NCBI GenBank assembly: GCA_021732085.1
Contig: JAKFVQ010000020.1
Coordinates: 62,001 to 126,000, forward strand
DNA length: 64,000 bases
Reading direction: 5' to 3'
Source: Candidatus Obscuribacterales bacterium
GTDB taxonomy: Bacteria; Cyanobacteriota; Vampirovibrionia; Obscuribacterales; Obscuribacteraceae
This document shows, piece after piece, positions 8,912-18,727 of the stretch (its first letter is position 1; the number at the start of each line of letters is the position of its first letter). The position numbers and the translations under genes were made by a program. The notes under the pieces were generated by a model. The model saw only the letters and a program-made list of their open reading frames with translations. It did no database searches and was not told where the DNA came from.

Positions 8912-10516
8912 ATGGACAAAAGAAACAACCTGATTCGCGTATCCGATCTCTGGCGCTGGGACGGCACCATCAGCCGTGCCACCTATGCCACGTGGGGCGG
9001 TGGGCTCGTTGCTTTTAAGTATGGCATCGACAGTTTTGTCGCCGGTGTTATCTTTCATCGCCCCTGGTCTTGGATTAATTACATAAGCCCTGGTCAGGCA
9101 ATTGATATTCTTGCGATGAGCAGCGCTGATCAAGTTTTCTTCCTCACGATGATCCTGATCTCCATTCCATTTATATGGGTTGGAATTGTCCTGACGATGC
9201 GACGCTTGCGTGCTGCTGGGTTGCCTGTCTGGCTGTGCAAACTATTCTTTGTTCCGATTGTCAATTTGTTGGTTTTTACGTCGCTTTGCCTTCTTCCTAC
9301 GCAGAGCAATCGAAATATACTTGACAGAGATGATGACGCTGAGCTTATAGAAGGCGATCAAGCTACAAAACAGATTGCTGACGGAAATGCTAAGCCGCTA
9401 CATCAAGTGCCACCACTTCCGGCTCCCGTTCAGAAAACTGAGGACGCCCTTCCAGACCTTATACATTCATCATTTGGTCAGGTGATGAAACAGCATGCTA
9501 ATTTGCCATTCTCAAAAGAGAATCGTTGGTCCGATGGGGCTTATTCCGTCGTGATGACGGTGCCGGCGGCAGCGCTATTGGCATTCTTAAGCACCACTGT
9601 TTTTCCGAATTACGGCTGGAGTTTATTCATCGGATTGCCTTTTGCTGTGGGTATGGCTTCTGCTTTGCTGTTTGGGCGCAATCAACTTCGTTCTCCCGGG
9701 GACAGCATACTTATCGCCACGACGGCTGTCACTCTTTTGGGGCTGACCTTTTTTCTCTGGGCATGGGAGGGAATGATTTGTCTTTTGATGGCAGCGCCTA
9801 TTGGCTACGTGCTCGCGATCATGGGCGCTATTCTGGGCTATCACCTTCAAAAGAAGAAGCATTTGCCGGTGCATGCGCGACGAATTATTCTCAGCATGTT
9901 TTTAATTCTTCCGCTTACGATGGCTGCCGAGTATGCGGAATCGCCAGCTTTTCCGACCATATCAGTGCATACGACTTGCCGGATTATGGCGCCGCCCGCG
10001 AAGGTCTGGAAGAACATCATCGCATTTCCCCAGTTGCCGGAGCCTACCGAGTGGATATTCAAAACTGGGGTTGCGTATCCAATTGGTGCCACTATAAATG
10101 GTGCCGGCGTTGGCGCTGTCAGGCATTGTAAATTCACAACAGGCAACTTCATTGAACCGATAACAGTTTGGGATGAACCGCGCTTGTTGTCTTTCGATGT
10201 AAAAGCCCAGCCAGAGCCCATGAAAGAATTCTCCTGGGTTCGTGATATGCAACCGGCACATTTGAATGGATATTTAAATGTTCATCGTGGAGAGTTCCGT
10301 CTCTTTGAGGAACATGATGCAGCGGGAAATGTAAGCACCCGCGTCGTGGGCACCACGTGGTACGACAACCACATGTGGCCAGGGAGCTACTGGCGGTTTT
10401 ATGCGGATAACATAATGCACTCAATACATACACGCGTACTTATGCACATAAAAGAGATTACTGAGCGTGAGGTGCAGGCGAAGAATGATTTGTCGTGCGC
10501 TTCCGTTGCAAAATAG
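8912..10516 (+). CDS. DUF805-SRPBCC membrane fusion protein
   Basis: 534-aa protein built from three parts. Residues about 10-135 look like a DUF805 inner-membrane domain: DGTISRATYATW at the start, then MRRLRAAGLPVW and CLLPTQSNRN. A hydrophilic linker follows, then a block of about five hydrophobic helices (about 205-335). The C-terminal third (about 345-520) resembles an SRPBCC/polyketide-cyclase lipid-binding domain, with APPAKVWKNI as its typical first helix. A membrane protein that handles a hydrophobic ligand is a reasonable inference. I know of no named function. Confidence 0.72.
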   Translation: MDKRNNLIRVSDLWRWDGTISRATYATWGGGLVAFKYGIDSFVAGVIFHRPWSWINYISPGQAIDILAMSSADQVFFLTMILISIPFIWVGIVLTMRRLRAAGLPVWLCKLFFVPIVNLLVFTSLCLLPTQSNRNILDRDDDAELIEGDQATKQIADGNAKPLHQVPPLPAPVQKTEDALPDLIHSSFGQVMKQHANLPFSKENRWSDGAYSVVMTVPAAALLAFLSTTVFPNYGWSLFIGLPFAVGMASALLFGRNQLRSPGDSILIATTAVTLLGLTFFLWAWEGMICLLMAAPIGYVLAIMGAILGYHLQKKKHLPVHARRIILSMFLILPLTMAAEYAESPAFPTISVHTTCRIMAPPAKVWKNIIAFPQLPEPTEWIFKTGVAYPIGATINGAGVGAVRHCKFTTGNFIEPITVWDEPRLLSFDVKAQPEPMKEFSWVRDMQPAHLNGYLNVHRGEFRLFEEHDAAGNVSTRVVGTTWYDNHMWPGSYWRFYADNIMHSIHTRVLMHIKEITEREVQAKNDLSCASVAK

Positions 10517-10789
10517 CGTAGCCTGATTGTGAACGGGTGGTCGCGAAAGGAAACCTTTTCGTGTCGCCGAGCAACTCTCTCGCCCAAAATAATATAGCTT
10601 TAACGCAGCTTGTAGAGGGCGGCTGGGCCGCTCGAAACTCGCATCTGTTCGGGCTTGCCGCCTCTTGTACCTGGACCTCTTGGCAACATTAGCAAGTACT
10701 GATTTTTGTTTCTGTCGAGAAAAAAAATTGTCGGTGTAGAAGCCAAAACAATCAGGTGATGCGTACATTTATGGGTCGAGGCGAAAGCA

Positions 10790-11806
10790 ATGGATAAGAC
10801 GGAATCGGTGAACTTCCTCAAGTTGACGGATGGTGCCGGCCAGGCACCTTTCAATGCAGCCAATATCTTCGAATCAGCGGCTGCTCAGCCAATGAAGAAG
10901 GAAATGGACTTTGGTGCGGGCAACAGCCTCGATTTTGGTGAAGCTTTTAAGCGCAGCAACCCTGCTATAAAAGATGCAGAAGTGAAAGCGACAGACAATA
11001 GCAATTCTGCAGGCGCTGATGCGAAAAACGCTGCGGGCGCTGCCGTCAATAACATTGATCTGGGTTCGCTGAAGCTTCCTGATTTGAACCCGGGTTACGT
11101 AAAAATGCAGGAATTCTTCGATTCCAAAGCTGCTCAAGCGCTCAAGGATAAGAACGGCAAACTTGATCTCGATTCAGTCAAAACGTTGAATGCAAACGCA
11201 CGTAAAGAGGGGCGCAGTGAGGATTTGCAGGTTGGCAATTTCATCGAAAAGAACTTCTTAGATCTTGCTGGTCTCAATCGAGAGAATGCAATTTTTGCAG
11301 ATAAGAAAATTTCCGCGACTGACCTCAAATCAATTCCGTCATATGACGCCTTGCTTGATGCAGGCAGCGTCCCTGCTCGCTTTGATCCGCGCTACAATCG
11401 CGCTTTTCAGATAGGTGGTGCGTTAGTTGGTGCGGCTCTTGGCACCGCCGTGCAGTTGGGTATAGAGCACATACCTGGCGGCAAATTGATTGAGAAAGGC
11501 GGATTGGCCCTTGGTAACACATTGTTCTCACCAGCAGGAGCCTTCGCCGGATATCTGGCTGGCAAGGAATTGAGTCGTGGTATCAGTGGTAATGACAATT
11601 CATTGCTGTACTATCCTCTCACCGTGGGTGGTGTCTTCGGTGGCGGCGCATTGGGCGTTGCAGTGGGAAGCAAAGCTTGGGGACCGGCTCTTGGCGCGGC
11701 GCTTGGCGCCTATGTAGTAAGCGCGCACGGTGACAAGTTCTTGCCATCAACCGGAGTCAATAACTATAAGTTGTTCTCAAATGAAGTTCGCAAGATTGGT
11801 AATTAG
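10790..11806 (+). CDS. Glycine-zipper hydrophobic protein, unknown
   Basis: 338-aa protein without a signal peptide. The N-terminal half is polar and Ala/Asn-rich. It contains two short Asp/Lys-rich loops (DKNGKLDLDS and ADKKISATDL) that recall degenerate EF-hand-like calcium loops. The C-terminal half (about 205-325) is a run of Gly/Ala-rich hydrophobic segments with GxxxG spacing, of the glycine-zipper type. Similar Gly/Ala hydrophobic segments occur in the NUDIX fusion protein at 58646-60088, so they may be related. Function unknown. Confidence 0.7.
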   Translation: MDKTESVNFLKLTDGAGQAPFNAANIFESAAAQPMKKEMDFGAGNSLDFGEAFKRSNPAIKDAEVKATDNSNSAGADAKNAAGAAVNNIDLGSLKLPDLNPGYVKMQEFFDSKAAQALKDKNGKLDLDSVKTLNANARKEGRSEDLQVGNFIEKNFLDLAGLNRENAIFADKKISATDLKSIPSYDALLDAGSVPARFDPRYNRAFQIGGALVGAALGTAVQLGIEHIPGGKLIEKGGLALGNTLFSPAGAFAGYLAGKELSRGISGNDNSLLYYPLTVGGVFGGGALGVAVGSKAWGPALGAALGAYVVSAHGDKFLPSTGVNNYKLFSNEVRKIGN

Positions 11807-11824
11807 AACACATGCGGACACTAT

Positions 11825-11851
11825 CCTGAGCTCCTAGGAAAAGTCCTCAGG
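11825..11851. terminator. Weak hairpin between convergent genes
   Basis: CCTGAG (11825-11830) can pair with CTCAGG (11846-11851) between the ends of the glycine-zipper gene and the YbaK gene. There is no U-run, so a terminator role is only suggested by position. Confidence 0.3.
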
Positions 11852-11879
11852 CTCGAAATGAAACTACAGTTGGGTCGTC

Positions 11880-12380
11880 TTATTTTGCCAGGGCCAGTGC
11901 TTCAATCACTTGCGCTCCTGGCAATTTGAGCAATTCAGCGGGCTCCAAGAGAACTTTGCTGGAGCGGTTTCCGCCGCCCATTACCAGCTCTGCTTTGCTC
12001 ATCACCGCGGCGTCTATAAAGTATGGAATGTCGACCAATCCAAATGGTGTGACACCACCAATTTGCATCCCGCTCAGCGCTATTGTTTGTTCTGCATTTG
12101 CGAACGACGCTTTCTTGACGCCAAGCAACTGGCACACTTTCTCATTCACATCGAGTTTTGTTGAGCCCAAAATGATGCAACATGCGAATTTCACAGGATC
12201 GCTTTTTGATGCTGTGATAATAGTGTTGGCAGCTTGATCAACGGTAAAACCATAATGCTCGCAAAACACTGCCGTATCTGCAAGTTCAGCTGCGCACTTC
12301 AAAACACGAAAAGAAATGTTGTACTGCTTGAGCCCCGATTCCACTTTCGGATCAAGAATACTGCTGGCCGCCTCGGTCAA
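11880..12380 (-). CDS. YbaK/ProX-type aminoacyl-tRNA deacylase
   Basis: 166-aa single-domain protein of the YbaK/EbsC family, which hydrolyses mischarged Cys-tRNA-Pro or Ala-tRNA-Pro. Typical features are the early CAAELADTA segment, KFACCIILG near the middle and the GGVTPFGL loop. I place the start at TTG 12380, just past the stop of the upstream LysM gene, which gives the normal family length. An ATG at 12440 is also in frame but would overlap that gene by 50 nt and add 20 atypical residues. Substrate type is not resolvable by eye. Confidence 0.87.
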   Translation of the reverse strand: MTEAASSILDPKVESGLKQYNISFRVLKCAAELADTAVFCEHYGFTVDQAANTIITASKSDPVKFACCIILGSTKLDVNEKVCQLLGVKKASFANAEQTIALSGMQIGGVTPFGLVDIPYFIDAAVMSKAELVMGGGNRSSKVLLEPAELLKLPGAQVIEALALAK

Positions 12381-12390
12381 TGCTATATGC

Positions 12391-14781
12391 CTAGCGCTTA
12401 TTGTTATAGAGGAATGAGAGATCCGGTGCCAACGATGCACTTACTGGACCATTGTTCACCACTTGTTGTGATGGATCGAGTGTAGCTGCACCGGCGGCGC
12501 CTGGTCCCATTTGCATACCGCTTGGCGCGGCAGAAACTTGCGCCGGTGCCATTTGCTCTTGCGGTGCGTAACCTTGCTGCGGTTGTGCATAGGACTGAAC
12601 ATTAGGATCGAATTGCGGCGCTGCTGATCCTTGCTGCATCATGTTGGGATCGTATGCCGGCTGCGCCTGCATTGCCGTCGGCGATGCTGTCGCCTGTGGT
12701 GCTACGCCTGAGGGCGCTTGTGATACTGTCGTTTCAATTCCAGGAATTTCCAATTGCTGACCGGAGAAGATCAAGCGTGGGTTGTCACCGATCACAGCTT
12801 CATTGGCTTTGAAGATTTCGCCCCAGCGACTACCGTCGCCTAGCTTATCTTGTGCGATGTCCCAAAGATTGTCGCCGGGCTGAACGGTGTATTGTCCTGC
12901 ATCGCTGATCTGGGTTGCATCAGCACCAGGCATCTTAAGATCAAGACCCGTGTGAATCAAGTTCGGGTTGCTGCCGATCAGATCCGAATTCAATTTATAG
13001 ATTTCTGTCCAACGTGATCCGTCACCAAGATTCTTCTTTGCGATATCCCAGAGGCAGTCACCGTGCTGAACAGTGTAGTTGCTGGCTACGTTGTCGCTGC
13101 CAGCTTGCGCGATTTGTTGATCGCCACTTACTGTCTGTTCTGCTGCTTTTTCTGTTTGTGCAGCTGGCGCCTTTTGTTTAGCTATTTGATCTTTCACTTG
13201 ATGTTTTGCGTGTGAAGTAGCTTTTTCATGGCTTACTTTGTGTGCTTTCTCAGCACCGCCCGTGGATTTTTGAGCTGCTGCTTCGTGATGACCACGATGC
13301 GAAACTTGATCCATTGGCTGATTGTTATTGCTTGGCGCATTTTGTGTATGCGGGACGTTTCCTTTGGTTTGATGACCAATTTGGTCAACTGCCTTCGCAT
13401 CCGGCGCTTTAATCTTCTTCATCAGCGACATTGGTTCTGCTTTCAGACCGGTCAGTCCGGAATCGGAAGCTGGTGCCGCTTGCTGAGCAAATGATTCAGC
13501 ACGCGGAATGGTGCCGGCACCTGGACGGAAGAATCCACCCATTGAAGATGGTTGGAAGTTCGGCACGTCGCCACCGGCTATCAGTTGGTTAGCCCCAAGT
13601 GTGTCGGAGACTGCTCCCGATGGTGCCAATGTCGGAGCATTGTCCATCGTCGCACCGGCGGCGTCGCTAAGCTTAAATCCTATATTTGATGAGATTCCGG
13701 GGGCGCTGATTACGCCATCGGAAACGTTATAGTTTGCCGGCAGTCCGGCAACTTCCTGTCCACCGATTGTTGAGCCGATGTTCAGGGCCGAACTATTTAC
13801 CGGTGTTCCAGTGTTGGAGACGATGTTGCTGCTCGCTGTGCTGGAAGCTGCTGGGCTCGACTGAGCGAAAAGTGATTGCGGACGTGTCGAAACATCGCTG
13901 AATAGGCGCTGAGTGCCGGCCAAATGATTGGCTTGGAAGTTATTGCTGATTTCCGGACCGGCAATCTTATGCTCAAGGCGGAACATATTATTAGGATTGC
14001 TTCCGCCCATTTCGAATTGAGCTTTCTTCAAATCGAGAGGACCAGATACATTCAAGTGGTCGCCACGCAGGTTGCCGATTCCGCTCAAGCTGCTGGATGA
14101 AGCGTGTCCACTGAGATCGAAGTGGAAGCTATTGGCGTTAAGTCCGATGTTTTGGAAAATTTGCGCATTTGCCGGAAGCATCGAAAGTGGAAACTGGAAA
14201 TGATCGGCACTGATACCGTTTTGTCCGAGCGAAAGAAGGCTTGAGCGGACATGCTCGCCCATGCTTGCCCATAGTGCTGGGTTGAAGGCGTCTGTCAGAG
14301 AGGCAGCGCCTCCGCCGAACAAAGCTCCGAGCCATTCGAAGAAGGATTGTGCAACGCCCGTCAATCCAGGCAGTTTCATAATCAGCTGGACGATAGGCGA
14401 AATTTCACCGCTAATTGGTGCCAGTGGTCCTGCACCTACTTGAGCTGCGCCTAGTGCAGCAGCTTCACCGCCGACTCCGGCAATGCTTGCTACGGCTTTG
14501 GCTGCAACAGCTGTTGATTCGGCACCGGCGATAGCAGTTGCTTTTGCGGCGATAGCAGTCGCTTCCGAACCGCCTGCCGGCATAATCGCGGCTTCGGCTC
14601 CTGTAGCTGCTGGTTGAAAAAATTGTCTTGCAGCGGCAATGTCACCGGACGTCGTGAGTTGATGCTCTACGGCTGCAGACATGCCGCCGTAGGTTGATTC
14701 ATTCACACCAGAAAAGCTGCCGGTAGCGTCTGCGCCGCCGCCGCTGCTTCCTAGATCCGATGGTCTGAAATTAATTGGCAT
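12391..14781 (-). CDS. Large twin-LysM protein
   Basis: 796-aa protein with two LysM peptidoglycan-binding modules near the C terminus, at about residues 567-618 and 628-680. Both begin YTVQxGDxLWDIA and contain GDGSRW. The preceding 560 residues are Ala/Gly/Ser/Asn-rich with few motifs, and a basic His/Lys/Gln-rich stretch lies before the first LysM. The tail after the second module is Pro/Gln-rich. There is no recognisable N-terminal signal peptide, which is odd for a wall-binding protein; export would need another route. It is followed closely by the YbaK-type gene. Confidence 0.85.
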   Translation of the reverse strand: MPINFRPSDLGSSGGGADATGSFSGVNESTYGGMSAAVEHQLTTSGDIAAARQFFQPAATGAEAAIMPAGGSEATAIAAKATAIAGAESTAVAAKAVASIAGVGGEAAALGAAQVGAGPLAPISGEISPIVQLIMKLPGLTGVAQSFFEWLGALFGGGAASLTDAFNPALWASMGEHVRSSLLSLGQNGISADHFQFPLSMLPANAQIFQNIGLNANSFHFDLSGHASSSSLSGIGNLRGDHLNVSGPLDLKKAQFEMGGSNPNNMFRLEHKIAGPEISNNFQANHLAGTQRLFSDVSTRPQSLFAQSSPAASSTASSNIVSNTGTPVNSSALNIGSTIGGQEVAGLPANYNVSDGVISAPGISSNIGFKLSDAAGATMDNAPTLAPSGAVSDTLGANQLIAGGDVPNFQPSSMGGFFRPGAGTIPRAESFAQQAAPASDSGLTGLKAEPMSLMKKIKAPDAKAVDQIGHQTKGNVPHTQNAPSNNNQPMDQVSHRGHHEAAAQKSTGGAEKAHKVSHEKATSHAKHQVKDQIAKQKAPAAQTEKAAEQTVSGDQQIAQAGSDNVASNYTVQHGDCLWDIAKKNLGDGSRWTEIYKLNSDLIGSNPNLIHTGLDLKMPGADATQISDAGQYTVQPGDNLWDIAQDKLGDGSRWGEIFKANEAVIGDNPRLIFSGQQLEIPGIETTVSQAPSGVAPQATASPTAMQAQPAYDPNMMQQGSAAPQFDPNVQSYAQPQQGYAPQEQMAPAQVSAAPSGMQMGPGAAGAATLDPSQQVVNNGPVSASLAPDLSFLYNNKR

Positions 14782-15115
14782 CGCCCGATCAAATAATCCG
14801 CTTGGAAAGTATGAATAATTTACTAGTCTGAAATCCCCAAGTCAAACGATCTGTGGGAATTCCACCACCTTTACAAGTGATGTCAAGCATTAATTCTGAG
14901 AAAGACCTAATACCGGGTTAATCGCGACCAATTTTGAGCTGCTTGAATATTCTGTGAGAAATTTTATGTAGACCATTCTGGTCGGACCTGCGCGCACGGC
15001 GTAACCCAACTTATTTATGCGTTGTATCCACGGGCGAGGCGCGACGCAGCTCGCTATAATTGCTACCGCGCGGCTTCTTCTGCCGCTCATCAAAGACTAA
15101 TGAGAGCACCGCCTG

Positions 15116-16546
15116 ATGAAGATTCTTCCAATCGCAAGTTTGATACTGGTATCCATGACTTTGCCCATGACCGCTTTCGCCGAAGATGAGAAGCATGTAC
15201 TCAGTGTTGTGCCGTTGGGAGTGAAATCGCCTGCTGCGGTGAGCAAGCCGGCCAGCACCAGTTCCGTCAAAGCTGAAAACGGATCGCCTGCAAAACCTGC
15301 AACTACCGGTGGCGCCAGTGCAGCTCCTGCCCCCTCGGCAGAGAATCCAAGTTCCGCAGCTGAATCGACAAGCATGCCAGGCGAAACGCCTGGCGTTGCC
15401 GCACCGGCAGTTAAATCTTATTATTCGCCTGCGCTTGACCAAGCTCTCAAGCAATACAAGGCTGCCCCTTCCGACGCAACTTTTGGTACTGTCATAAACG
15501 CCTTGAAGTCAGTAGTAGCTGGCGCGGGCGGTTCTCGGCTCTCTTCGGCAATTTTGGTGAAGGATAATCCCTATTTGTCGGACTTCCGTCCCCGCGTCCT
15601 TGATGCGGGAGCGGTCAGGTTGTGGAGTTTCCCTAAGGCTCCAGAACGTGCACATGTGCTTCTTCAGTGGATCGACTCGCACCAACAGGTGGTGGGCACA
15701 GGGCGCAGGGCGCGAGTAGTAACCAGCACAGCATTACGTTTGCAGGACTTTCACCTTCCGGCTCAAATTACAGTGAAGGATGCCGGACTTCTTAATTCCA
15801 AAGAGGCAGGCAAAACTCTTGTATTGGCTGGGGATAACGAAGACGGCTCGCTCTGGGTTTCAGCTTATAGGTTGACGGAAGCCGGCTGGCAAGCAAATCC
15901 AGCATTCACATCGTCGCTGCCGAGCTTTTTGCTGAACAATGTTTCCGGACGCCTGGGCTTCAGAGGCAATGCTCTTGTTTTCAACGTCGGCAAGATGTTG
16001 TTGACGACGGATTCGAACGGCGTGAAGCGCTTGCTGCCGGAAGCTGAATCAGCAAATTATCGGTTCCTGGTCAAACAGACTGAGAGTGGTTATGTTTTGG
16101 CTCCGTCTGTCCCGAATGAGGACGCTTTTGTTACCGTTCACGATTTTATGCAGGGGCTGCAACAAAATCGCAGCGATGTGATTAAGTCTTTGCTCGTTGA
16201 TCCACACCTTGCAAGCATTCCACGTTATTTGGGGCTTCAGGGAAAATCGCTCGACAGTTCTGCTCGCGTAGTCGAAATGTTTATGCCGCCAGGGCGTGGA
16301 CAACGCTTCCGCCTCATTAACATTGGCAAGGATGATCTGATTTTTGATGTCGCTAAAGTGAAGGGCGTCCCGCAAATAAAGGCTATATTTGTCGCTCAGC
16401 CTGATGCATTCCTCCAGGAAATAGCTAAGAACTTCCCGCTTTATTCGCACTTTGATCAAGTTGCCGAGAAAAAGGATGCTGCTGAAGCTGCCGCCGCAGC
16501 CGCAGGAGCAGCAGGCAATCCAGCAAAAGCAATTAAACGGAAATAG
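15116..16546 (+). CDS. Secreted protein of unknown function
   Basis: 476-aa protein with a clear signal peptide (cleavage after AFA, about residue 22). A low-complexity Ala/Pro/Ser linker runs to about residue 100, then comes a folded-looking region of about 350 residues. Its C terminus ends in Ala repeats and a basic tail. I recognise no family domain. The gene is followed directly by four tandem palindromic repeats. Confidence 0.75.
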   Translation: MKILPIASLILVSMTLPMTAFAEDEKHVLSVVPLGVKSPAAVSKPASTSSVKAENGSPAKPATTGGASAAPAPSAENPSSAAESTSMPGETPGVAAPAVKSYYSPALDQALKQYKAAPSDATFGTVINALKSVVAGAGGSRLSSAILVKDNPYLSDFRPRVLDAGAVRLWSFPKAPERAHVLLQWIDSHQQVVGTGRRARVVTSTALRLQDFHLPAQITVKDAGLLNSKEAGKTLVLAGDNEDGSLWVSAYRLTEAGWQANPAFTSSLPSFLLNNVSGRLGFRGNALVFNVGKMLLTTDSNGVKRLLPEAESANYRFLVKQTESGYVLAPSVPNEDAFVTVHDFMQGLQQNRSDVIKSLLVDPHLASIPRYLGLQGKSLDSSARVVEMFMPPGRGQRFRLINIGKDDLIFDVAKVKGVPQIKAIFVAQPDAFLQEIAKNFPLYSHFDQVAEKKDAAEAAAAAAGAAGNPAKAIKRK

Positions 16547-16552
16547 GCGTCC

Positions 16553-16665
16553 AGCCTGAAATGAATCAGGCTCGTTTCGTGCCAGCCTGAAATAAATCAG
16601 GCTTGTTTCGCGCCAGCCTGAAATAAATCAGGCTTGTTCGTGCCTAGCCTGAAATAACTCAGGCT
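16553..16665. repeat. Four tandem 31-bp hairpin repeats
   Basis: Four copies of a 20-nt palindrome (consensus AGCCTGAAATAAATCAGGCT) start at 16553, 16584, 16615 and 16646, exactly 31 nt apart. They are separated by 11-nt spacers similar to TGTTTCGTGCC. Each copy can form a 7-bp stem with a 6-nt loop. Stem bases are identical in all copies and the changes fall in the loop and spacers. The array starts 7 nt after the stop codon of the secreted-protein gene, so it could act in termination or mRNA end protection. Confidence 0.9.
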
Positions 16666-16757
16666 TCTACCGGCGTTGGAGCCCTGCAAATTCTTATCGG
16701 AAGCTGCGTTAGGCTGGGCATATAGTAGCCAGCCCCTCTTAGGCAAGAAGTCAGTAA

Positions 16758-18668
16758 GTGCTCAGTCCAGATCCGGGTTCATCAAATTCAAATCAGAGAC
16801 AAGGCGAAGAGTCTCTTTCCTCTTCCTTGAACTTTCTCACGTACTCATATCGCGAAAATTTGTTCGCTGAGTTTGAACGACTTGTGCGCGAAGAAAAACG
16901 TTTTGATGGATTGATTGTTGATTTGTTGCAAACTGGTTTTAGTGTGCCGCTCGATATCATGATCAAGTTTCATGGGTATGCGCGCCGCTTACTTAAACCG
17001 CATGGTGTGCTTCTCTTTATCAAAGCCGATGCTGCTGTAACTCTGACGAAGGACGATCCGGGCGGCGGACTCACTTTCAATATTTACGACAGCCCGTTCG
17101 GTATTTTCGCTCGCTATCCTTTGTTGGCTGACTATGTATGTGCCACTGTAGCTGGTATCGATCGCCGCCGCATGCGTGGTGGTGGTAATACACTTGCAAA
17201 TCATATCTTGTTCACTTCGACGCCCGTCTTGACTGAGCGTGGAATCAAGCTTAAGAGTGCCTTTGAGCTGCATCCTCCACAAAATTGGCTTCTACAATTC
17301 GTGGATGATTATTCTACGGTGGAAGGAATTGCGCGCTTGATGGAAGGACATCATGGCATACATCCAGATGAAGCTGTGCGGCTCATGCAAGAACTAGAAA
17401 CAGACAAAATCATCTATCCAGTTTTTACGCGCATTCAATTTCTAGCCAACTGCTACCACAATCACAAACCTTTTCGTCTAGGGCGTTATATGGTTGCGGC
17501 AGGTATTATTACAGCTGCTCAACTCGAGGAATTGCTCGAGCTTCAGCAGGAAGAAGGTTGGGGGCGGAATCAGAAAACGTTTCTCGGATTACTGGCTGTT
17601 CGTAAGGGCTTTATTAACACGCGTGAGCTGGAAATTCTCTTGCACGATCAATACCTCTATGGTGGCTATCATAAAGTCGAGGGTGGCGATCCGCAGAGTG
17701 CCGCGAGCAAGAAGCGAAGCACTGAGATAATGAAGAACTCAATGATTGGAAGTCTTGGCGCGATCGACTGCGCAGGTCTTTTGCAATCAATTTCTACGGC
17801 GAAGAAAACAGGAACGCTTACGGTAGAAGACCGCGACAAAAGTATTGTTATTGCATTCCACGATGGAAAGGCGACTCAAGCTAAAATGGGCAAGCTGCGC
17901 GGACCCGATGCTGTTGTCGAATTTCTTGTGAGTTGGACTGAAGGCATATTCGTTTTTCGTGATGGAGTGCCTACACTTGATCTGGATGAAGCCTGTGCTC
18001 TCAAATTTCCTCTCGATAAGATGCTGCTAGATGCCGCTCTTTATCAGGATAATATGAATCAAATTATTTCGATGCAACCTGGGGAGCGAAATGTAATTCT
18101 CGAGCGCGTTTGGAACTTTGACGACGTGCTAAAGGTTCTTGCTCGGCAGGCGACGCTCAAATATTTTGACGAGACTCCGGTAAGCGAGCGCGATAAGGAG
18201 CATATGCCGCGAATCGGGGCGTTAATTGATGGATTAACCACGCTTGATGAAGTGGTTAAATCATATGATGAATGGACTACTCATATGATTTTAAAAACAG
18301 TTCAGTTCTTCATTGATAACAAACTGGTTCAGGTGCAGCAAACATCACTATTCAAGCCGCTCTCGGTCTTCCAGAAGATTGCCGGAGAGCTGCAGCAATA
18401 CCTGGGGCCGGAAGACAACCGGACAATGCTCGAAGTGAGCCTGCACTATGTGCATGGTGATTCACCAGCCGCGCAACGTTTCCATATTGATAAAGACGGG
18501 CGAGTAAGTGTCAACCTCAGCCAGGTGAAGGCCAGTGGAACGCCAGTCTCGGTAGCGCTTCTGGAGCTACGCCGTTGGATGGAAGCTTATTTGGCATATG
18601 CCCGCAGGCAACTTGACCCGCGCACCGTTGATGGTGCAATTGCCCGTGTTGTTCAAGGCGGTAATTGA
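16758..18668 (+). CDS. DUF4388-containing signalling protein
   Basis: 636-aa cytoplasmic protein starting at GTG 16758. A DUF4388 (PatA-N-like) domain lies around residues 325-410, beginning MIGSLGAIDCAGLLQSIS. Upstream (about 235-300) is a segment LGRYMVAAGIITAAQLEELL that resembles the N-terminal helical module of GspE/MshE ATPases, known in MshE to bind cyclic di-GMP. The first 130 residues look like an alpha/beta domain I cannot name. DUF4388 proteins are typical of two-component and gliding-motility signalling. No partner gene is adjacent. Confidence 0.78.
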   Translation: MLSPDPGSSNSNQRQGEESLSSSLNFLTYSYRENLFAEFERLVREEKRFDGLIVDLLQTGFSVPLDIMIKFHGYARRLLKPHGVLLFIKADAAVTLTKDDPGGGLTFNIYDSPFGIFARYPLLADYVCATVAGIDRRRMRGGGNTLANHILFTSTPVLTERGIKLKSAFELHPPQNWLLQFVDDYSTVEGIARLMEGHHGIHPDEAVRLMQELETDKIIYPVFTRIQFLANCYHNHKPFRLGRYMVAAGIITAAQLEELLELQQEEGWGRNQKTFLGLLAVRKGFINTRELEILLHDQYLYGGYHKVEGGDPQSAASKKRSTEIMKNSMIGSLGAIDCAGLLQSISTAKKTGTLTVEDRDKSIVIAFHDGKATQAKMGKLRGPDAVVEFLVSWTEGIFVFRDGVPTLDLDEACALKFPLDKMLLDAALYQDNMNQIISMQPGERNVILERVWNFDDVLKVLARQATLKYFDETPVSERDKEHMPRIGALIDGLTTLDEVVKSYDEWTTHMILKTVQFFIDNKLVQVQQTSLFKPLSVFQKIAGELQQYLGPEDNRTMLEVSLHYVHGDSPAAQRFHIDKDGRVSVNLSQVKASGTPVSVALLELRRWMEAYLAYARRQLDPRTVDGAIARVVQGGN

Positions 18669-18727
18669 TCCGCGCGCGTCATTCGCGAGAAACCAGTACG
18701 AAGGTCCTCTTGTGGCGAGCCTGAGCC

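Noticed and set aside
16553..16665. Tandem hairpins considered as a CRISPR array
   Set aside because: Spacers are only 11 nt and similar to each other, and there is no cas gene.
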